The translations under genes and the position numbers were made by a program. The notes beneath the pieces were generated by a model that was given only the letters and a program-made list of their open reading frames with translations, had not been told where the DNA came from and ran no database searches. A stretch of 64,000 nt of DNA, from assembly GCF_003072125.1 (NCBI RefSeq), contig NZ_QCYH01000007.1, positions 62,001-126,000 on the forward strand, written 5' to 3'. Numbering within the stretch: position 1 is the stretch's first letter; every line of letters begins with the position of its first letter. This document shows positions 8,839-19,762 of this stretch, one piece after another. Source of the DNA: Pelagivirga sediminicola. Lineage in GTDB: Bacteria; Pseudomonadota; Alphaproteobacteria; Rhodobacterales; Rhodobacteraceae.

Positions 8839-11800
8839 ATGCATGTCGTTTTCCGCGAAAGCCACGGGCTGGACGAGACCGAGACGCCGATGGATCTGGG
8901 GCAGGATGCCGCCGATCTGGTGGTGCTGTCGCTGTCCGACTCAGACCTTGGCGCTTTCGCGGAAGGCTGGCATCGCGGCGGCGGGCCGGAGGGGCGGCTG
9001 CCTTCGCTGAGGCTGGCCAATATCGTGGCGCTGAAACACCCGCTGTCAGTTGATACCTATGTGGAGCAGACGCTGAGCGGGGCCAAGGGCATCCTCATCC
9101 GCCTGATCGGCGGGGTGCCCTACTGGCCCTACGGCCTGCACCATATCCGCGCGCTGGCGCAGCAAAAGCAGATTGCGCTGGCGGTCCTGCCCGCGGACGG
9201 GCGCCCCGATGCGCGGCTCGATGAGATGTCGACTGTGCCCACCTCGACCCTGCGGCGGCTGGCGCATCTGTGCGATACCGGCGGGATCGTGGCGGCGCAG
9301 GCGGCGCTGGCGCAGCTGGCGCTGGCGGCGGGGCTGTATGCCGGGCCGGTGCGCGGTGCCAAATCGCTGCCCGCTGTCGGCGCGTGGACGCCCGAGGACG
9401 GCGCCTGCTGCCCGGTTCTGGCGCAAGGCAGCGCCGCCGCGCTGGCGGGCAGGTCGCGCATCGTGCTGGTGTTCTATCGCTCCTATCTGGTGTCGGCCGG
9501 TCTGGCGCCGATAACCGCGCTTTTTGCCGCGTTCCGTGCGCGGGATTTCGACGTCGCCGCGCTGTTCGTGCCCTCGCTCAAGACGCCCGAGGCGGCGGGC
9601 TGGCTGCGCCGGCAGATCGCTTTTCTGGCCCCCGCGGCCATCGTCAACGCCACGGCGTTTTCCGGCAAGGGCGAAGGCGGCACGTCGCCGCTTGATGCCG
9701 CGGGCGTGCCGGTGTTTCAGATCGCGCTGGCCACCTCCACCCGCAAGGCATGGGCCGAGGCCGAGCGGGGCCTGTCGCCTGCGGACCTCGCCATGCATGT
9801 GGTGCTGCCCGAGGTGGACGGGCGCATCATGGGCGGTGTCGCCAGTTTCAAGGATCCGGGCAAGAAAGACCCCTGGCTGCAATACTCGCGCTTTGCCCAC
9901 CGCGCCGAGCCGGGCCGGATCGCGGCGATCGCGGACCGCGTGCAAGGCTGGACGCGTCTGGCCCGAATGCCCGCAGCCGAGCGCCGCATCGCGCTGGTGC
10001 TGTCGACCTATCCCGGCAAGGATTGGAACATGGGGCACGCCGTCGGCCTCGATGCGCCGCAATCGGCAGCCGCGATCCTGAGCGATCTGCGGACCGCCGG
10101 TTACGACATCGAAGACGGCAGCCAGCCCCTGCAAAAGGCGCTCGCGGCGCGCAGCACGGTCTGGCCAATCGCGAAATACAAGGCCGCGCTGCGCCGCCTT
10201 CCGCAGGAATTGCAGGACGCTCTGGAGGCCACATGGGGCGCGCCCGAGGATGATCCGGACGCGCAAGGCGATGCCTTCCGCTTCGCCGCCACCCGGCGCG
10301 GAAACGCATGGATCGCCCTCCAGCCAGAGCGCGATACGCCGAAGGGCCGCGAGGACAGCTATCACGATCTGGCCCGCACGCCGCGCCATGCGTATGTGGC
10401 GTTTTATCTGTGGCTGCAGATCCGCAGCGATGCGCTGGTGCATATCGGCGCCCATGGCACGCTGGAATGGCTTCCGGGCAAATCGGTGGCGCTGTCGGAA
10501 ACCTGCTGGCCCGAGGTGCTGACCGGCGCACTGCCGGTGATCTATCCCTTCATCGTCAACGATCCGGGCGAGGCCGCGCAGGCCAAGCGGCGTATCGGCG
10601 CGGTCACGCTGGGCCATATCCCGCCGCCCATGCGCGCCGGCGGCACGCCCGAAAGGCTGGCCCGGCTGGAGGCGCTGCTGGATGAGTTTTCCAACGCCGA
10701 TGGGCTGGACCCGCGCCGCCGCGACCGGCTGCAGGGCGATATTCGCAGCGAAGCGCAGGCGCAGGGGGTCGAGCAGGATCTGGGCCTCGACCGCGCCGCT
10801 TGCAGCGCCGAGGCAATCGGCCGGATCGACCGTTTCGTTTGCGATATCAAGGAGAGCCAGTTTGGCGAAGGGCTGCATATATGGGGTCGCGCGCCACATG
10901 CATCGACGCCATTCGCCACCGCGCAGTCCGTCGCGGGCGAGCGGCAATCGCTGCTGGATGCGCTGGACGGGCGGCGCATCGCGGCGGGGCCGTCCGGCTC
11001 GCCCTATCGCGGGCGCCGCGACGTCCTGCCGACGGGGCGGAACCTCTATACCACCGATCCGCGCGCCGTGCCGACGCGCGCCGCCTATGCCCAGGGCGAG
11101 CGGCTGGCGAACGAGCTGATCCGCCGACATCTGCAGGACGAGGGCGACTGGCCGCGCAGCCTGATCGTCGATCTGTGGGGCTCGGCCACGATGCGCACGG
11201 CGGGCGAGGATTTCGCGATGGCGCTGTCCCTCTTGGGCGTGCGCCCCGTCTGGGATGCGGGGTCCGAGCGGGTGTCGGGCGTCGACATCCTGCCCTTGGC
11301 CGAGCTGGACCGCCCGCGTGTGGACGTGACGTTGCGCGTATCGGGGTTGTTCCGGGACGTCTTTCCCACCCTCTCGGCGCTTTTTGCGCAAGCGGTCCGT
11401 GCGCTCGCCGCGCGCGAGGAATCGGCCGAGTGGAACCCCTATGCCGGGCAGGGCGATCTGGCGCGCGTTTACGGCCCCGCGCCGGGGCAGTTCGGCCTTG
11501 GCATGGGGGCCGCGCTGGAGGATTACAGCGCCGCGGGCCGCGAAAGGGCGGGCGCCGCGTGGCTGGCGGCCAGCGCGTGGGCGCTGGACGGCGAGGCCGC
11601 CATTCAGGATGCGGCCGGCATCCGCAGCCGCGTGGCGCGCGCCGACAGTTTCGTGCATGCGCAGGACCTGCCCGAGACGGACCTTCTGCTGGCGAGCGAC
11701 TATGCCGCGCACGAGGCGGGCTTTGCCGCCGCGCAGGCGGTGGCGGGCGGCAAGGCCGCCCTCTATCATCTGGACAATACCGACCCCGAGCGCCCCCGCG

Positions 11801-12144
11801 CCCGCACCCTGCACGAGGAGATTGCCCGCGTGGTGCGCGCCCGTGCAGCCAACCCGCTATGGATTGCGGGCATGAGGCAGCATGGGTTTCGCGGCGCCGC
11901 CGAGATTGCCGCGACGCTGGATCACATGGCGGATTTCGCGCATCTGGCGGGCGCGGTGCCGCCGCATCTGTTTGACCTCTACCATGGCGCCACGCTGGGC
12001 GATCCGGAAACCGACGGCTTCCTGCAGGATGCCAACCCCGAGGCGCATCGCGCGATGCAGGCGCGCTTTGCCGCGCTGCTGGAGGCCGGGCTGTGGCAGA
12101 CGCGGCGCAATTCGGTGATGGCCGGTCTAGAGGCACGCGCATGA
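8839..12144 (+). CDS. cobN: Cobaltochelatase large subunit CobN
   Basis: 1101 residues, homologous along its length to CobN/Mg-chelatase H subunits (for example [50 protein letters not shown]). It inserts Co2+ into hydrogenobyrinic acid a,c-diamide in the cytoplasm together with CobS and CobT, which are not in this window. It is shorter than the about 1275-residue Pseudomonas protein, but no frame break is seen. Its stop overlaps the cobG start as ATGA. Confidence 0.95.
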   Translation: MHVVFRESHGLDETETPMDLGQDAADLVVLSLSDSDLGAFAEGWHRGGGPEGRLPSLRLANIVALKHPLSVDTYVEQTLSGAKGILIRLIGGVPYWPYGLHHIRALAQQKQIALAVLPADGRPDARLDEMSTVPTSTLRRLAHLCDTGGIVAAQAALAQLALAAGLYAGPVRGAKSLPAVGAWTPEDGACCPVLAQGSAAALAGRSRIVLVFYRSYLVSAGLAPITALFAAFRARDFDVAALFVPSLKTPEAAGWLRRQIAFLAPAAIVNATAFSGKGEGGTSPLDAAGVPVFQIALATSTRKAWAEAERGLSPADLAMHVVLPEVDGRIMGGVASFKDPGKKDPWLQYSRFAHRAEPGRIAAIADRVQGWTRLARMPAAERRIALVLSTYPGKDWNMGHAVGLDAPQSAAAILSDLRTAGYDIEDGSQPLQKALAARSTVWPIAKYKAALRRLPQELQDALEATWGAPEDDPDAQGDAFRFAATRRGNAWIALQPERDTPKGREDSYHDLARTPRHAYVAFYLWLQIRSDALVHIGAHGTLEWLPGKSVALSETCWPEVLTGALPVIYPFIVNDPGEAAQAKRRIGAVTLGHIPPPMRAGGTPERLARLEALLDEFSNADGLDPRRRDRLQGDIRSEAQAQGVEQDLGLDRAACSAEAIGRIDRFVCDIKESQFGEGLHIWGRAPHASTPFATAQSVAGERQSLLDALDGRRIAAGPSGSPYRGRRDVLPTGRNLYTTDPRAVPTRAAYAQGERLANELIRRHLQDEGDWPRSLIVDLWGSATMRTAGEDFAMALSLLGVRPVWDAGSERVSGVDILPLAELDRPRVDVTLRVSGLFRDVFPTLSALFAQAVRALAAREESAEWNPYAGQGDLARVYGPAPGQFGLGMGAALEDYSAAGRERAGAAWLAASAWALDGEAAIQDAAGIRSRVARADSFVHAQDLPETDLLLASDYAAHEAGFAAAQAVAGGKAALYHLDNTDPERPRARTLHEEIARVVRARAANPLWIAGMRQHGFRGAAEIAATLDHMADFAHLAGAVPPHLFDLYHGATLGDPETDGFLQDANPEAHRAMQARFAALLEAGLWQTRRNSVMAGLEARA

Positions 12145-13274
12145 GCGCGCCCATGGTCAAGGGCTGGTGCCCCGGCGCGCATCGCCCGATGATGGCCGCC
12201 GACGGGCTGGTCGTGCGCATACGCCCGCATCTGGCGCGGCTGAGCGCGGCGCAGGCCTTGGGCCTGTGCGATCTGGCGCTGCGGTTCGGCCATGGCTATC
12301 TGGACCTGACAAGCCGCGCGAACCTGCAGATCCGCGGCGTGGCCGAGGGCGATCATGCCGCGCTTTTGCAGGCTTTGGGCGCTCTGCATCTGCTCGATGC
12401 CGACCCCGCGCTGGAGGCGCGGCGCAACATTCTGGTCGCGCCCTTCTGGCGGGAGGGGGACGTGCTCCACCGTCTCGCTCAGGCGCTCACGGCGCGTCTG
12501 GGGGATCTGCCGGAGCTGCCCGCCAAGGTGGGCTTTGCCTTGGATTGCGGGCCGCGCGCGCTTCTGACCGGGGACAGCGCGGACATCCGCATCGAGCGCG
12601 CCGCATCCGGCCTCATCCTGCGCGCGGATGGCGCGAGCGCTGGGTGCGCGATTGCCGAAGGCACGGCACTCCCTGCGCTGATCGAAATGGCGGACTGGCT
12701 GGCCGCGCGTATCACGCCAGAGCGTCGGCGCATGGCGCATGTGCTGTCTGGCGCGCCCCTGCCGGAGCGGTGGTGCGACATGCCGCCTTTGCCCCCCGCG
12801 CCGCCGCCATTGATCGGCGCGCAATCGGACGGCGCCTTGGTCGGTGCGCCATTCGGCCACGTCGATGCCGCCGCGCTCGCGCGGGTGATCCGCGCGCAGG
12901 CGCTGGCCGCCATTCGCGTGACGCCGTGGCGGATGCTGTTTCTGGAGGGCGGAACGCCGCCCCAAGACCCCGCCTTCGTCACCGATCCGCACGATCCGTT
13001 GATGCGTGTCGATGCCTGCCCCGGCGCGCCATTCTGCCCCTCGGCAAGCGTTGAAACACGCGCGCTTGCGCGCCGCCTTGCGCCGTTTGCGCGCGGGACA
13101 TTGCACGTCTCTGGCTGCGCCAAGGGCTGCGCGCGTCCGCGTGCGGCGGATGTCACGCTGATCGGGCGAGAGGGGCGGTTCGATCTGCGGCGTCATGGCG
13201 CTGCGGGCGACACACCGGGCAGATACGCACTGAGCCCCGACGACATTCTGGCAGAAGTGAGCAGGACACCATGA
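12141..13274 (+). CDS. cobG: Precorrin-3B synthase CobG
   Basis: 377 residues of the nitrite/sulfite-reductase ferredoxin-like fold. The iron-sulfur/sirohaem cysteines are visible as C293 and C299 (CPGAPFC) and C326 and C330 (CAKGC). CobG is the O2-dependent monooxygenase that marks the aerobic route of corrin synthesis. The start [12 protein letters not shown] overlaps the cobN stop (ATGA); an in-frame ATG 48 nt upstream is inside cobN and rejected. Confidence 0.93.
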   Translation: MSAPMVKGWCPGAHRPMMAADGLVVRIRPHLARLSAAQALGLCDLALRFGHGYLDLTSRANLQIRGVAEGDHAALLQALGALHLLDADPALEARRNILVAPFWREGDVLHRLAQALTARLGDLPELPAKVGFALDCGPRALLTGDSADIRIERAASGLILRADGASAGCAIAEGTALPALIEMADWLAARITPERRRMAHVLSGAPLPERWCDMPPLPPAPPPLIGAQSDGALVGAPFGHVDAAALARVIRAQALAAIRVTPWRMLFLEGGTPPQDPAFVTDPHDPLMRVDACPGAPFCPSASVETRALARRLAPFARGTLHVSGCAKGCARPRAADVTLIGREGRFDLRRHGAAGDTPGRYALSPDDILAEVSRTP

Positions 13275-13900
13275 TCCACACCTATGAGACAGACGGCGCC
13301 GCGATCTATGCGCAATCCTTTGCCATGATCCGCGCCGAGGCCGATCTGGTCCGCTTTGCCCCCGATGAGGAGCCCATCGCCGTGCGCATGATCCACGCCG
13401 CCGGGATGGTGGGGCTGGAGCAGCATATCCGCATGACACCCGGTTTCGCAGAGGCGGCGCGGACCGCGCTGGCCGCCGGGGCGCCGATCCTGTGCGATGC
13501 GCATATGGTCAGCGAGGGCGTCACGCGCCCCCGTCTGCCGCGCGACAACCGGGTGATCTGCACCCTGCGCGATCCTGCCGTTCCCGATCTGGCGCGCGAG
13601 ATGTCCAACACCCGCTCCGCCGCCGCGCTGGAGCTGTGGCGCCCGCATCTGGCAGGCGCGCTGGTCGCCATCGGCAATGCGCCCACGGCGCTGTTCCACC
13701 TGCTCAATATGCTGCAAGACCCGGCTTGCCCGCGCCCCGCCGCAATCATCGGCTGCCCGGTCGGCTTTGTCGGCGCGCGCGAAAGCAAGGACGCGCTCTG
13801 GGCCGCGCCCCCCGCGCCCTGCTGCATTGTCGAGGGGCGTCTGGGCGGCAGTGCCATCACCGTGGCTGCGATCAACGCCATCGCGAGCCGCGCGGAATGA
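13271..13900 (+). CDS. cobH: Precorrin-8X methylmutase CobH
   Basis: 209 residues, full family length. It moves the C11 methyl of precorrin-8X to C12, giving hydrogenobyrinic acid. Recognisable family stretches are [12 protein letters not shown] with the conserved His, [22 protein letters not shown] and [18 protein letters not shown] overlaps on both sides show tight translational coupling within the cob operon. Confidence 0.95.
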   Translation: MIHTYETDGAAIYAQSFAMIRAEADLVRFAPDEEPIAVRMIHAAGMVGLEQHIRMTPGFAEAARTALAAGAPILCDAHMVSEGVTRPRLPRDNRVICTLRDPAVPDLAREMSNTRSAAALELWRPHLAGALVAIGNAPTALFHLLNMLQDPACPRPAAIIGCPVGFVGARESKDALWAAPPAPCCIVEGRLGGSAITVAAINAIASRAE

Positions 13901-14631
13901 GCGGCGCCACCGGCACCATCCACGGCGTCGGCCTTGGCCCCGGCGATCCCGACCTGATGAGCCTGCGCGCCCACCGGCTGGTCACAAACGCCCGCCATGT
14001 CGCCTATTTCCGCAAGGAAGGGCGGGCAGGCCGCGCGCGCGGCATGGTCGAGGGGATGCTGGCGCCGGATGCGGTGGAGTTCGCGATGGAATATCCCGTG
14101 ACCACCGAAATCCCGGTCAGCCACCCGGAGTACAACGCCACGCTTTCCGCCTTCTACACCGATTGCACCGACCATCTGCGCAAGCTGGCGGACAGCGGCG
14201 AGGATGTCGTGGTGCTCTGCGAGGGGGATCCGTTCTTCTACGGCTCGTTCATGCATCTTTACACGCGGCTCAAGGATGCGGTGCCTGTGCTGGTCGTGCC
14301 CGCCACCACCGGCATGTCGGCGGCGTGGACGGCCACGGGCCGGCCGATCACATGGGGCGACGATGTGCTGAGCGTGCTGATGGCGACCCTGCCGGAGGCG
14401 GATCTGGTGCGTCACATGCAGGCCGCCGATGCGCTGGTGGTGATGAAGATCGGGCGCAACATCGACAAGCTGCGTCGCGCCCTGCGCGCAGCGGGCAAAT
14501 ATGACGCGGCGTGGCTGGTGGAATATGCGGCGATGGAGGGGCAGACGGTGCAGAAACTCTCCGATACCGAAGGACGGGTGACGCCCTACTTTTCCATCAT
14601 CGTCGTGCATGGCAACGGGCGGCGGCCATGA
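13897..14631 (+). CDS. cobI: Precorrin-2 C20-methyltransferase CobI
   Basis: 244 residues of the tetrapyrrole methylase family: N-terminal GVGLGPGDPDLMSL (SAM/substrate loop), VVVLCEGDPFFYGS and VVPATTGMSAAW. It adds the C20 methyl to precorrin-2. The start [10 protein letters not shown] overlaps the cobH stop as ATGA; an open frame that extends much further upstream is within cobH and discarded. Confidence 0.94.
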   Translation: MSGATGTIHGVGLGPGDPDLMSLRAHRLVTNARHVAYFRKEGRAGRARGMVEGMLAPDAVEFAMEYPVTTEIPVSHPEYNATLSAFYTDCTDHLRKLADSGEDVVVLCEGDPFFYGSFMHLYTRLKDAVPVLVVPATTGMSAAWTATGRPITWGDDVLSVLMATLPEADLVRHMQAADALVVMKIGRNIDKLRRALRAAGKYDAAWLVEYAAMEGQTVQKLSDTEGRVTPYFSIIVVHGNGRRP

Positions 14632-15380
14632 CCGGATCGCTGATCATCGCCGGGCTGGGGCCGGGCGCCGGGGATCTGGTGACGCCGCAGGTGACCGCCG
14701 CGCTGGAGCAGGCTACCGATGTGGTCGGCTACATCCCCTACGTCGCCCGCGTGGCGCCGCGCCCCGGTCTGGCGCTGCACCCCAGCGACAACCGGGTGGA
14801 GCTGGACCGTGCGCGCCATGCGCTGGAGATGGCGGCAGGGGGCCGTCGCGTGGTGGTGGTGTCCTCGGGCGATCCGGGTGTCTTTGCCATGGCCTCTGCC
14901 GTGTTCGAAGCGGTCGAGGCCGGCCCGCCTGAGTGGCGCGATCTGCGTATCGAGGTACAGCCGGGCATCACCGCCATGCTGGCCGCCGCTGCGCGCGTCG
15001 GCGCGCCATTGGGCCATGATTTCTGCGCCATCAACCTCAGCGACAACCTGAAGCCCTGGTCGCTGATCGAAAAGCGCCTGCGCCTTGCCGCCGAGGCTGG
15101 TTTCGCCATGGCCTTCTACAACCCAAGGTCCAAAGCGCGGCCCGAAGGGTTCGCCCGCGTGCTGGATATCCTGAATGACGCCTGTCGCGATGCCCGCCCG
15201 ATGATCTTCGCCCGCGCGGTTTCGACTGAAGAGGAGACCATCCGCATCGTTCCCCTGCCGGACGCGCGGCCCGAAATGGCCGACATGCGCACCATGGTGC
15301 TGGTCGGGACATCGGCCACGCGGGTGATCGAGCGGGACGGCGCGCCCTTTGTCTATACCCCTCGTTCGGTGCCGTCATGA
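14628..15380 (+). CDS. cobJ: Precorrin-3B C17-methyltransferase CobJ
   Basis: 250 residues, tetrapyrrole methylase fold with GLGPGAGDLVTPQ near the N-terminus, VVVVSSGDPGVFAMAS and NLSDNLKPWS. It catalyses ring contraction with C17 methylation. ATGA overlap with cobI. Its last 28 nt overlap the 3' end of the oppositely transcribed cobK, so the two transcripts are antisense there. Confidence 0.94.
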   Translation: MTGSLIIAGLGPGAGDLVTPQVTAALEQATDVVGYIPYVARVAPRPGLALHPSDNRVELDRARHALEMAAGGRRVVVVSSGDPGVFAMASAVFEAVEAGPPEWRDLRIEVQPGITAMLAAAARVGAPLGHDFCAINLSDNLKPWSLIEKRLRLAAEAGFAMAFYNPRSKARPEGFARVLDILNDACRDARPMIFARAVSTEEETIRIVPLPDARPEMADMRTMVLVGTSATRVIERDGAPFVYTPRSVPS

Positions 15381-16108
15381 GCCAGCCACGCCATCACCTC
15401 GTCTACCTCATGCAGCTCCCGCCGCGCCGGAATGGCGGGGCGGTCGATCATGATGACGGGCAGCCCCAACTCGCGCGCGGCGATGATCTTGGCATGGGCA
15501 CCGGTGCCGCCGGAATTCTTGGACACGATCAGGTCAATACGGTGGTCGCGCATCAGCGCCAGATCGCCCTCGACGGTGAAGGGGCCGCGGTCCTGCACGA
15601 TCTTGCACTCGGGAAAGGGCAGCGGGCCGTCCGGCCGGTCGATCAGGCGCAGCAGGTAGAAATGCTGCGGGTTTGGCGCGAACGCGGCCAGATGCATGCG
15701 CCCCACGGCCAGCATGACGCGGGCGCTGGGCCGGTCCAGAGCCGCCACCGCACCGGCGATATCGGGCACATGGGTCCAGTCATCGCCCGGCCCCGCCTGC
15801 CACGCGGGGCGCGTGAGCGCGATCAGCGGGACGCCCTCGGCGGCGCAGGCGGCGGCGGCATTGGCGCTCATCTGCGCGGCAAAGGGGTGGGTGGCATCGA
15901 CCACCTGGCTGATCGCGTGATCGCGAAGGTAGCGCGCCAGCCCCTCAGCCCCGCCGAAACCGCCGATGCGCTGCGGCAGCGGCTGGCGCAGCGGGCGCCT
16001 GACGCGGCCCGCAAAGGATACGGTGCCGTCGATGCCGGCTGCGCTGAGGGCTTGGCACAGGGCCGTTGCCTCGGTCGTGCCGCCAAGGATCAAAAGGTTT
16101 TGCTTCAT
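15353..16108 (-). CDS. cobK: Precorrin-6A reductase CobK, on the opposite strand within the cob operon
   Basis: 251 residues: Rossmann start NLLILGGTTEA, QVVDATHPFAAQMS, and SKNSGGTGAHAKI typical of CobK/CbiJ. It reduces precorrin-6A with NADPH. The ATG (complement 16106-16108) overlaps the plus-strand cobL ATG (16107-16109) by 2 nt in the tetranucleotide CATG, so there is no intergenic space and its promoter must lie inside cobL. Its 3' end overlaps cobJ. Upstream in-frame starts lie inside cobL. Confidence 0.94.
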   Translation of the reverse strand: MKQNLLILGGTTEATALCQALSAAGIDGTVSFAGRVRRPLRQPLPQRIGGFGGAEGLARYLRDHAISQVVDATHPFAAQMSANAAAACAAEGVPLIALTRPAWQAGPGDDWTHVPDIAGAVAALDRPSARVMLAVGRMHLAAFAPNPQHFYLLRLIDRPDGPLPFPECKIVQDRGPFTVEGDLALMRDHRIDLIVSKNSGGTGAHAKIIAARELGLPVIMIDRPAIPARRELHEVDEVMAWLAHDGTERGV

Positions 16109-17306
16109 GGCTGACACCCCGTGGCTGACCATCGTTGGAATGGGCGAAGATGCGCCGGATGGCCTGCCGCCTGCAAGCCTTGCCGCGCTGGAGGCGGCAG
16201 AGATCGTCATGGGACCGCCACGTCATCTGGGCCTGCTGCCGGAGCTTACGGCGGAACGCATCGCATGGCCGGTGCCCTTCGCGGACGGGATCGCGCGGCT
16301 ATTATCGCTGCGCGGGCGGCGTGTGGTGGTGCTGGCCTCGGGCGATCCATTCTGGTTCGGCGCGGGCGGTAGCCTCGCGCGGCATCTGGCGCCGGGAGAG
16401 TGGACGGCACTGCCCGGCCCGTCGACATTCTCGTTGGTCGCCGCGCGGATGGGCTGGCCGCTGGAGCGGACCGAATGTCTGGGCCTTCACGCCGCGCCGC
16501 TTGCCCGGCTGCGGCCTGTGCTGGCGGAAGGGGTGCGCATGATCGTGCTTCTGCGCGACGGCGCGGCGGTGCGGGGGCTGGCCGATTACCTGCGCGATGC
16601 CGGGTTCGGCGCATCGCAGATGACGGTTTTCGAATCTATCTGCGGCCTGCGCGAGCGGCGCACAGATACCAAGCCGGCGGAGTTGCCCGATATCGGCTTT
16701 GCCCACCCCGTCTGCGCGGCGGTCGAGGTGCAGGGCGATGGCGCGGTGCTGCCGCTGGCCAGCGGCCGGCCCGACGCATGGTTTGACAGCGACGGCCAGA
16801 TGACCAAGCGGCCGGTGCGCGCGCTGACCCTGTCGGCACTGGCGCCGCGTCCGTTTGAACATCTCTGGGATATCGGCGGCGGCACGGGCTCTGTCGGGAT
16901 TGAATGGCTGCTGGCACATCCCAGCGTGACGGCAACCACGATAGAGCCTCGCGAGGATCGCGCGGCGCGGATCGCGCAGAACGCGGCGCGGCTGGGCGTG
17001 GAGCGCCTGGCCGTGGTGCAGGGGGCGGCGCCCGAAGCGCTGTCGGGCCTGCCATCGCCCGATGCGGTATTCATCGGCGGCGGGCTGTCGCGGGCGCTGC
17101 TGGACTGGCTGGAGGCGCATTTGCCGCGCGGCGTGCGCATCGTCGCCAATGCCGTGACGCTGGAAAGCGAGGCGTTGCTGACGCAGGCGCGCGCCCGTCT
17201 GGGCGGCGATCTGCTGCGGATCGAGCTGGCGCAGGCGGCGCCGCTGGGGGGCCGGACCGGCTGGAAATCCAGCTATCCGATGGTGCAGTGGAGCGCGGTT
17301 CTATGA
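16107..17306 (+). CDS. cobL: Precorrin-6Y C5,15-methyltransferase (decarboxylating) CobL
   Basis: 399 residues: N-terminal CbiE-like methylase domain (TIVGMGEDAPDG; VVVLASGDPFWFG) and C-terminal CbiT domain with the SAM motif DIGGGTGSVGIEWL from about residue 255. It performs two methylations and a decarboxylation. The ATG overlaps the divergent cobK ATG. With cobK antisense before it, cobL-E-M-B-A may be expressed both by read-through from cobJ and from a promoter within cobK (inference). Confidence 0.94.
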   Translation: MADTPWLTIVGMGEDAPDGLPPASLAALEAAEIVMGPPRHLGLLPELTAERIAWPVPFADGIARLLSLRGRRVVVLASGDPFWFGAGGSLARHLAPGEWTALPGPSTFSLVAARMGWPLERTECLGLHAAPLARLRPVLAEGVRMIVLLRDGAAVRGLADYLRDAGFGASQMTVFESICGLRERRTDTKPAELPDIGFAHPVCAAVEVQGDGAVLPLASGRPDAWFDSDGQMTKRPVRALTLSALAPRPFEHLWDIGGGTGSVGIEWLLAHPSVTATTIEPREDRAARIAQNAARLGVERLAVVQGAAPEALSGLPSPDAVFIGGGLSRALLDWLEAHLPRGVRIVANAVTLESEALLTQARARLGGDLLRIELAQAAPLGGRTGWKSSYPMVQWSAVL

Positions 17307-17665
17307 TCGTCGCGGGCTTCGGATTTCGCGAGGGCGCGGGCGCGGACAGCCTGCGCGCGGCGCTGGCGGCCTGTGGCGCGGCGCCCGACTTGCTGGCCAC
17401 GGCGGCGGGCAAAGAGAACAGCGCGGGATTGCGAGGGTTGGCTGAGGAACTGGGCGTGCCGGTCCATGCGGTGCCGCCCGCGTTACTACAGACCCAAATA
17501 ACGCAGACTCACTCGCCCGCATCACAAGCCGCTTATGGCATCGGCAGCGTGGCCGAGGCGGCGGCGCTGGCGGCGGCAGGCCCCGGCGCGCGGCTGATCT
17601 TAGCCCGGCAGATTTCACCCGATCGCATGGCCACCTGCGCCATGGCAGAAGGAGACGGACATTGA
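17303..17665 (+). CDS. cobE: CobE, cobalamin biosynthesis protein (CbiG C-terminal-like)
   Basis: 120 residues beginning [12 protein letters not shown], with the SVAEAAAL segment typical of CobE/CbiG-C. CobE is needed for the aerobic pathway; its exact step is uncertain. Overlaps the cobL stop as ATGA and the cobM start as TTGA. A longer frame upstream is within cobL. Confidence 0.88.
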   Translation: MIVAGFGFREGAGADSLRAALAACGAAPDLLATAAGKENSAGLRGLAEELGVPVHAVPPALLQTQITQTHSPASQAAYGIGSVAEAAALAAAGPGARLILARQISPDRMATCAMAEGDGH

Positions 17666-18456
17666 CCATTCACTTCATCGGCGCCGGCCCCGGCGCGCCC
17701 GACCTTCTGACGCTGCGGGGGCGCGATCTGATCGCATCCTGCCCCGTCTGCCTTTACGCCGGATCGCTGGTGCCGGAGGAGATCCTGAGCCACTGCCCCG
17801 AAGGCGCGCATATCATCAACACCGCGCCGATGGATCTGGACGCGATCATCGCAGAAATGCAGCGCGCGCACGGCGCAGGGCATGACGTCGCCCGGCTCCA
17901 TTCCGGCGATCTGTCGGTCTGGTCCGCGATGGGCGAGCAGATGCGCCGCCTGCGCAACCTCGGCATTCCCGTTTCGGTCACGCCGGGCGTGCCGTCCTTT
18001 GCCGCCGCCGCTGCCGCGCTTGGGGCGGAACTGACGCTGCCCGGCCTTGTGCAATCGGTGGTGCTAACCCGCACGCCGGGGCGCGCGTCCTCGATGCCAG
18101 AGGGCGAGACGCTGGCGAATTTCGCCGCCACCGGGGCGACGCTGGCGATCCACCTGTCGATCCAGAATCTGGCCCATGTGACCGACAGCCTGACGCCCGC
18201 CTATGGCGCGGATTGCCCCGTCGCCATCGTGTTCCGCGCCTCTTGGCCGGACGAGCGGATCATTCGCGGCACGCTGGGCGATATCGCCGGGCGGATGGAG
18301 GCGGGGATCACGCGCACCGCGCTGATCCTTGTCGGGCCTGCGCTGGGCGGGGAGGGATTTGCCGAAAGCTGCCTTTACGCCAAGGATTACGACCGGCGTT
18401 ACCGCCCGCAAAGCGCGGGCAGCCCTTGGGCAAACTGGAGTGAGCGCGATGAATGA
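17662..18456 (+). CDS. cobM: Precorrin-4 C11-methyltransferase CobM
   Basis: 264 residues with [31 protein letters not shown] and [16 protein letters not shown], as in CobM/CbiF. It methylates C11 of precorrin-4. The start is TTG: it gives the correct N-terminus (then [10 protein letters not shown]), overlaps the cobE stop as TTGA and follows AAGGAGA at normal spacing. No ATG alternative exists before the conserved GAGPG. Confidence 0.93.
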   Translation: MTIHFIGAGPGAPDLLTLRGRDLIASCPVCLYAGSLVPEEILSHCPEGAHIINTAPMDLDAIIAEMQRAHGAGHDVARLHSGDLSVWSAMGEQMRRLRNLGIPVSVTPGVPSFAAAAAALGAELTLPGLVQSVVLTRTPGRASSMPEGETLANFAATGATLAIHLSIQNLAHVTDSLTPAYGADCPVAIVFRASWPDERIIRGTLGDIAGRMEAGITRTALILVGPALGGEGFAESCLYAKDYDRRYRPQSAGSPWANWSERDE

Positions 18457-19762
18457 TGCACCCGGCATAATGATCTCGGCGCCCTCCTCGGGGACCGGCA
18501 AGACCACGGTCATGCTGGGTCTGTTGCGCGCGCTGGCAGAGGAGGGGATGCGGGTGCAGCCTTTCAAGTCGGGGCCGGATTACATCGACCCGGCCTTTCA
18601 TCTGGCCGCTGCGGGGCGCGCGTCCTTCAACCTTGACACATGGGCGATGGGCGAGGAGCTGCTGAGCGCCATTGCAGCGCAGGCAGAGGGCGCGGAGATC
18701 TGCGTCGCCGAAGGGTCCATGGGGCTGTATGACGGGGTCGCCACGCGCGGGCAGAGCGGCTTTGGCACCAGCGCCGAAACGGCGCAGCGCTTAGGCTGGC
18801 CCGTGGTGCTGGTGGTCGATGTCAGCGGACAGGCGCAATCGGCGGCGGCGGCGGCGCTGGGGTTTCGGATGTATAACCCGGATCTGCCCTTTGCGGGCGT
18901 GATCCTGAACCGCGTCGCCTCGCCCCGGCACGAAAGGCTGACGGCGCTGGGCATGGAAAAGGCGGGGCTGAACGTGCTGGGCGCGCTGCCCCGGCGCGGT
19001 GATCTGACCCTGCCGGAGCGGCATCTGGGCCTGATACAGGCGGTCGAGCATCCCGATCTGGAGGCGGCCATCGCGGGCTATGCGGCGTTTCTGCGGATGC
19101 ATGTCGATCTGGAGGCGATCAAGGCGGCGGCGCGCGGCAAGCCCTTGGCGCAAGGCGGCGCGCTGCCTGCGCCGCCTGCTCAGCGGATCGCGCTGGCGCA
19201 GGATGCGGCGTTTTCCTTTGCCTATCCGCATCTGGTGGAGGGCTGGCGCGCCGCGGGGGCCGAGCTGCTGCCCTTCTCGCCGCTGGCCGATGAGGCGCCG
19301 GACGCCACCGCCGATCTGGTCTGGCTGCCCGGCGGTTACCCCGAACTGCACGCAGGCCGGTTGGCTGCGGCGGATACATTCCGCGCCGGTCTGCGGCGCC
19401 ATGCCGAAACGCGGCCCGTGCATGGCGAATGCGGCGGCTACATGGCGCTGGGCGCGGGGCTGATCGACAAGGAGGGGAAGCGTCATGCCATGGCCGGGCT
19501 GCTGGGCCTTGAGACCAGCTATGAAAAACGCAAGTTTCACCTCGGCTACCGGCAGGCGGAACTGCTGGCGCCGATGCCCGGCTATGCGCCCGGCGCGCGT
19601 CTGCGCGGCCATGAATACCATTATTCGACGATCCTTGAGCAGCCCGACGCGCCGTTGGCAAGGGTCGCAGACGCCGACGGCAATCCCGTGCCGGAAACCG
19701 GATCGCATCGCGGGAACGTCACCGGCACGTTCTTTCACCTGATCACGGGGCAGGAGCCATGA
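18449..19762 (+). CDS. cobB: Hydrogenobyrinic acid a,c-diamide synthase CobB
   Basis: 437 residues: N-terminal P-loop-like [12 protein letters not shown] (9-20), [12 protein letters not shown], and a C-terminal class I glutamine amidotransferase domain with the nucleophile cysteine in [11 protein letters not shown]. It amidates the a and c side chains before cobalt insertion. Start ATG overlaps cobM by 8 nt; stop overlaps cobA by 4 nt (ATGA). Confidence 0.94.
   Translation: MNDAPGIMISAPSSGTGKTTVMLGLLRALAEEGMRVQPFKSGPDYIDPAFHLAAAGRASFNLDTWAMGEELLSAIAAQAEGAEICVAEGSMGLYDGVATRGQSGFGTSAETAQRLGWPVVLVVDVSGQAQSAAAAALGFRMYNPDLPFAGVILNRVASPRHERLTALGMEKAGLNVLGALPRRGDLTLPERHLGLIQAVEHPDLEAAIAGYAAFLRMHVDLEAIKAAARGKPLAQGGALPAPPAQRIALAQDAAFSFAYPHLVEGWRAAGAELLPFSPLADEAPDATADLVWLPGGYPELHAGRLAAADTFRAGLRRHAETRPVHGECGGYMALGAGLIDKEGKRHAMAGLLGLETSYEKRKFHLGYRQAELLAPMPGYAPGARLRGHEYHYSTILEQPDAPLARVADADGNPVPETGSHRGNVTGTFFHLITGQEP

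Noticed and set aside
9046..11814. A 922-codon open frame on the minus strand opposite cobN
   Set aside because: It is the antisense shadow of cobN: Arg/Gly/His/Gln-rich with no family signature, as expected for a reverse frame in high-GC DNA.
8839..12144. Truncated cobN because it is shorter than the Pseudomonas protein
   Set aside because: Both ends and the conserved middle are present with no frame break, so it is treated as intact.
17662..17664. cobM looks start-less because no ATG precedes the conserved region
   Set aside because: A TTG with a good ribosome site and TTGA overlap with cobE gives the expected N-terminus, so it is not a broken gene.
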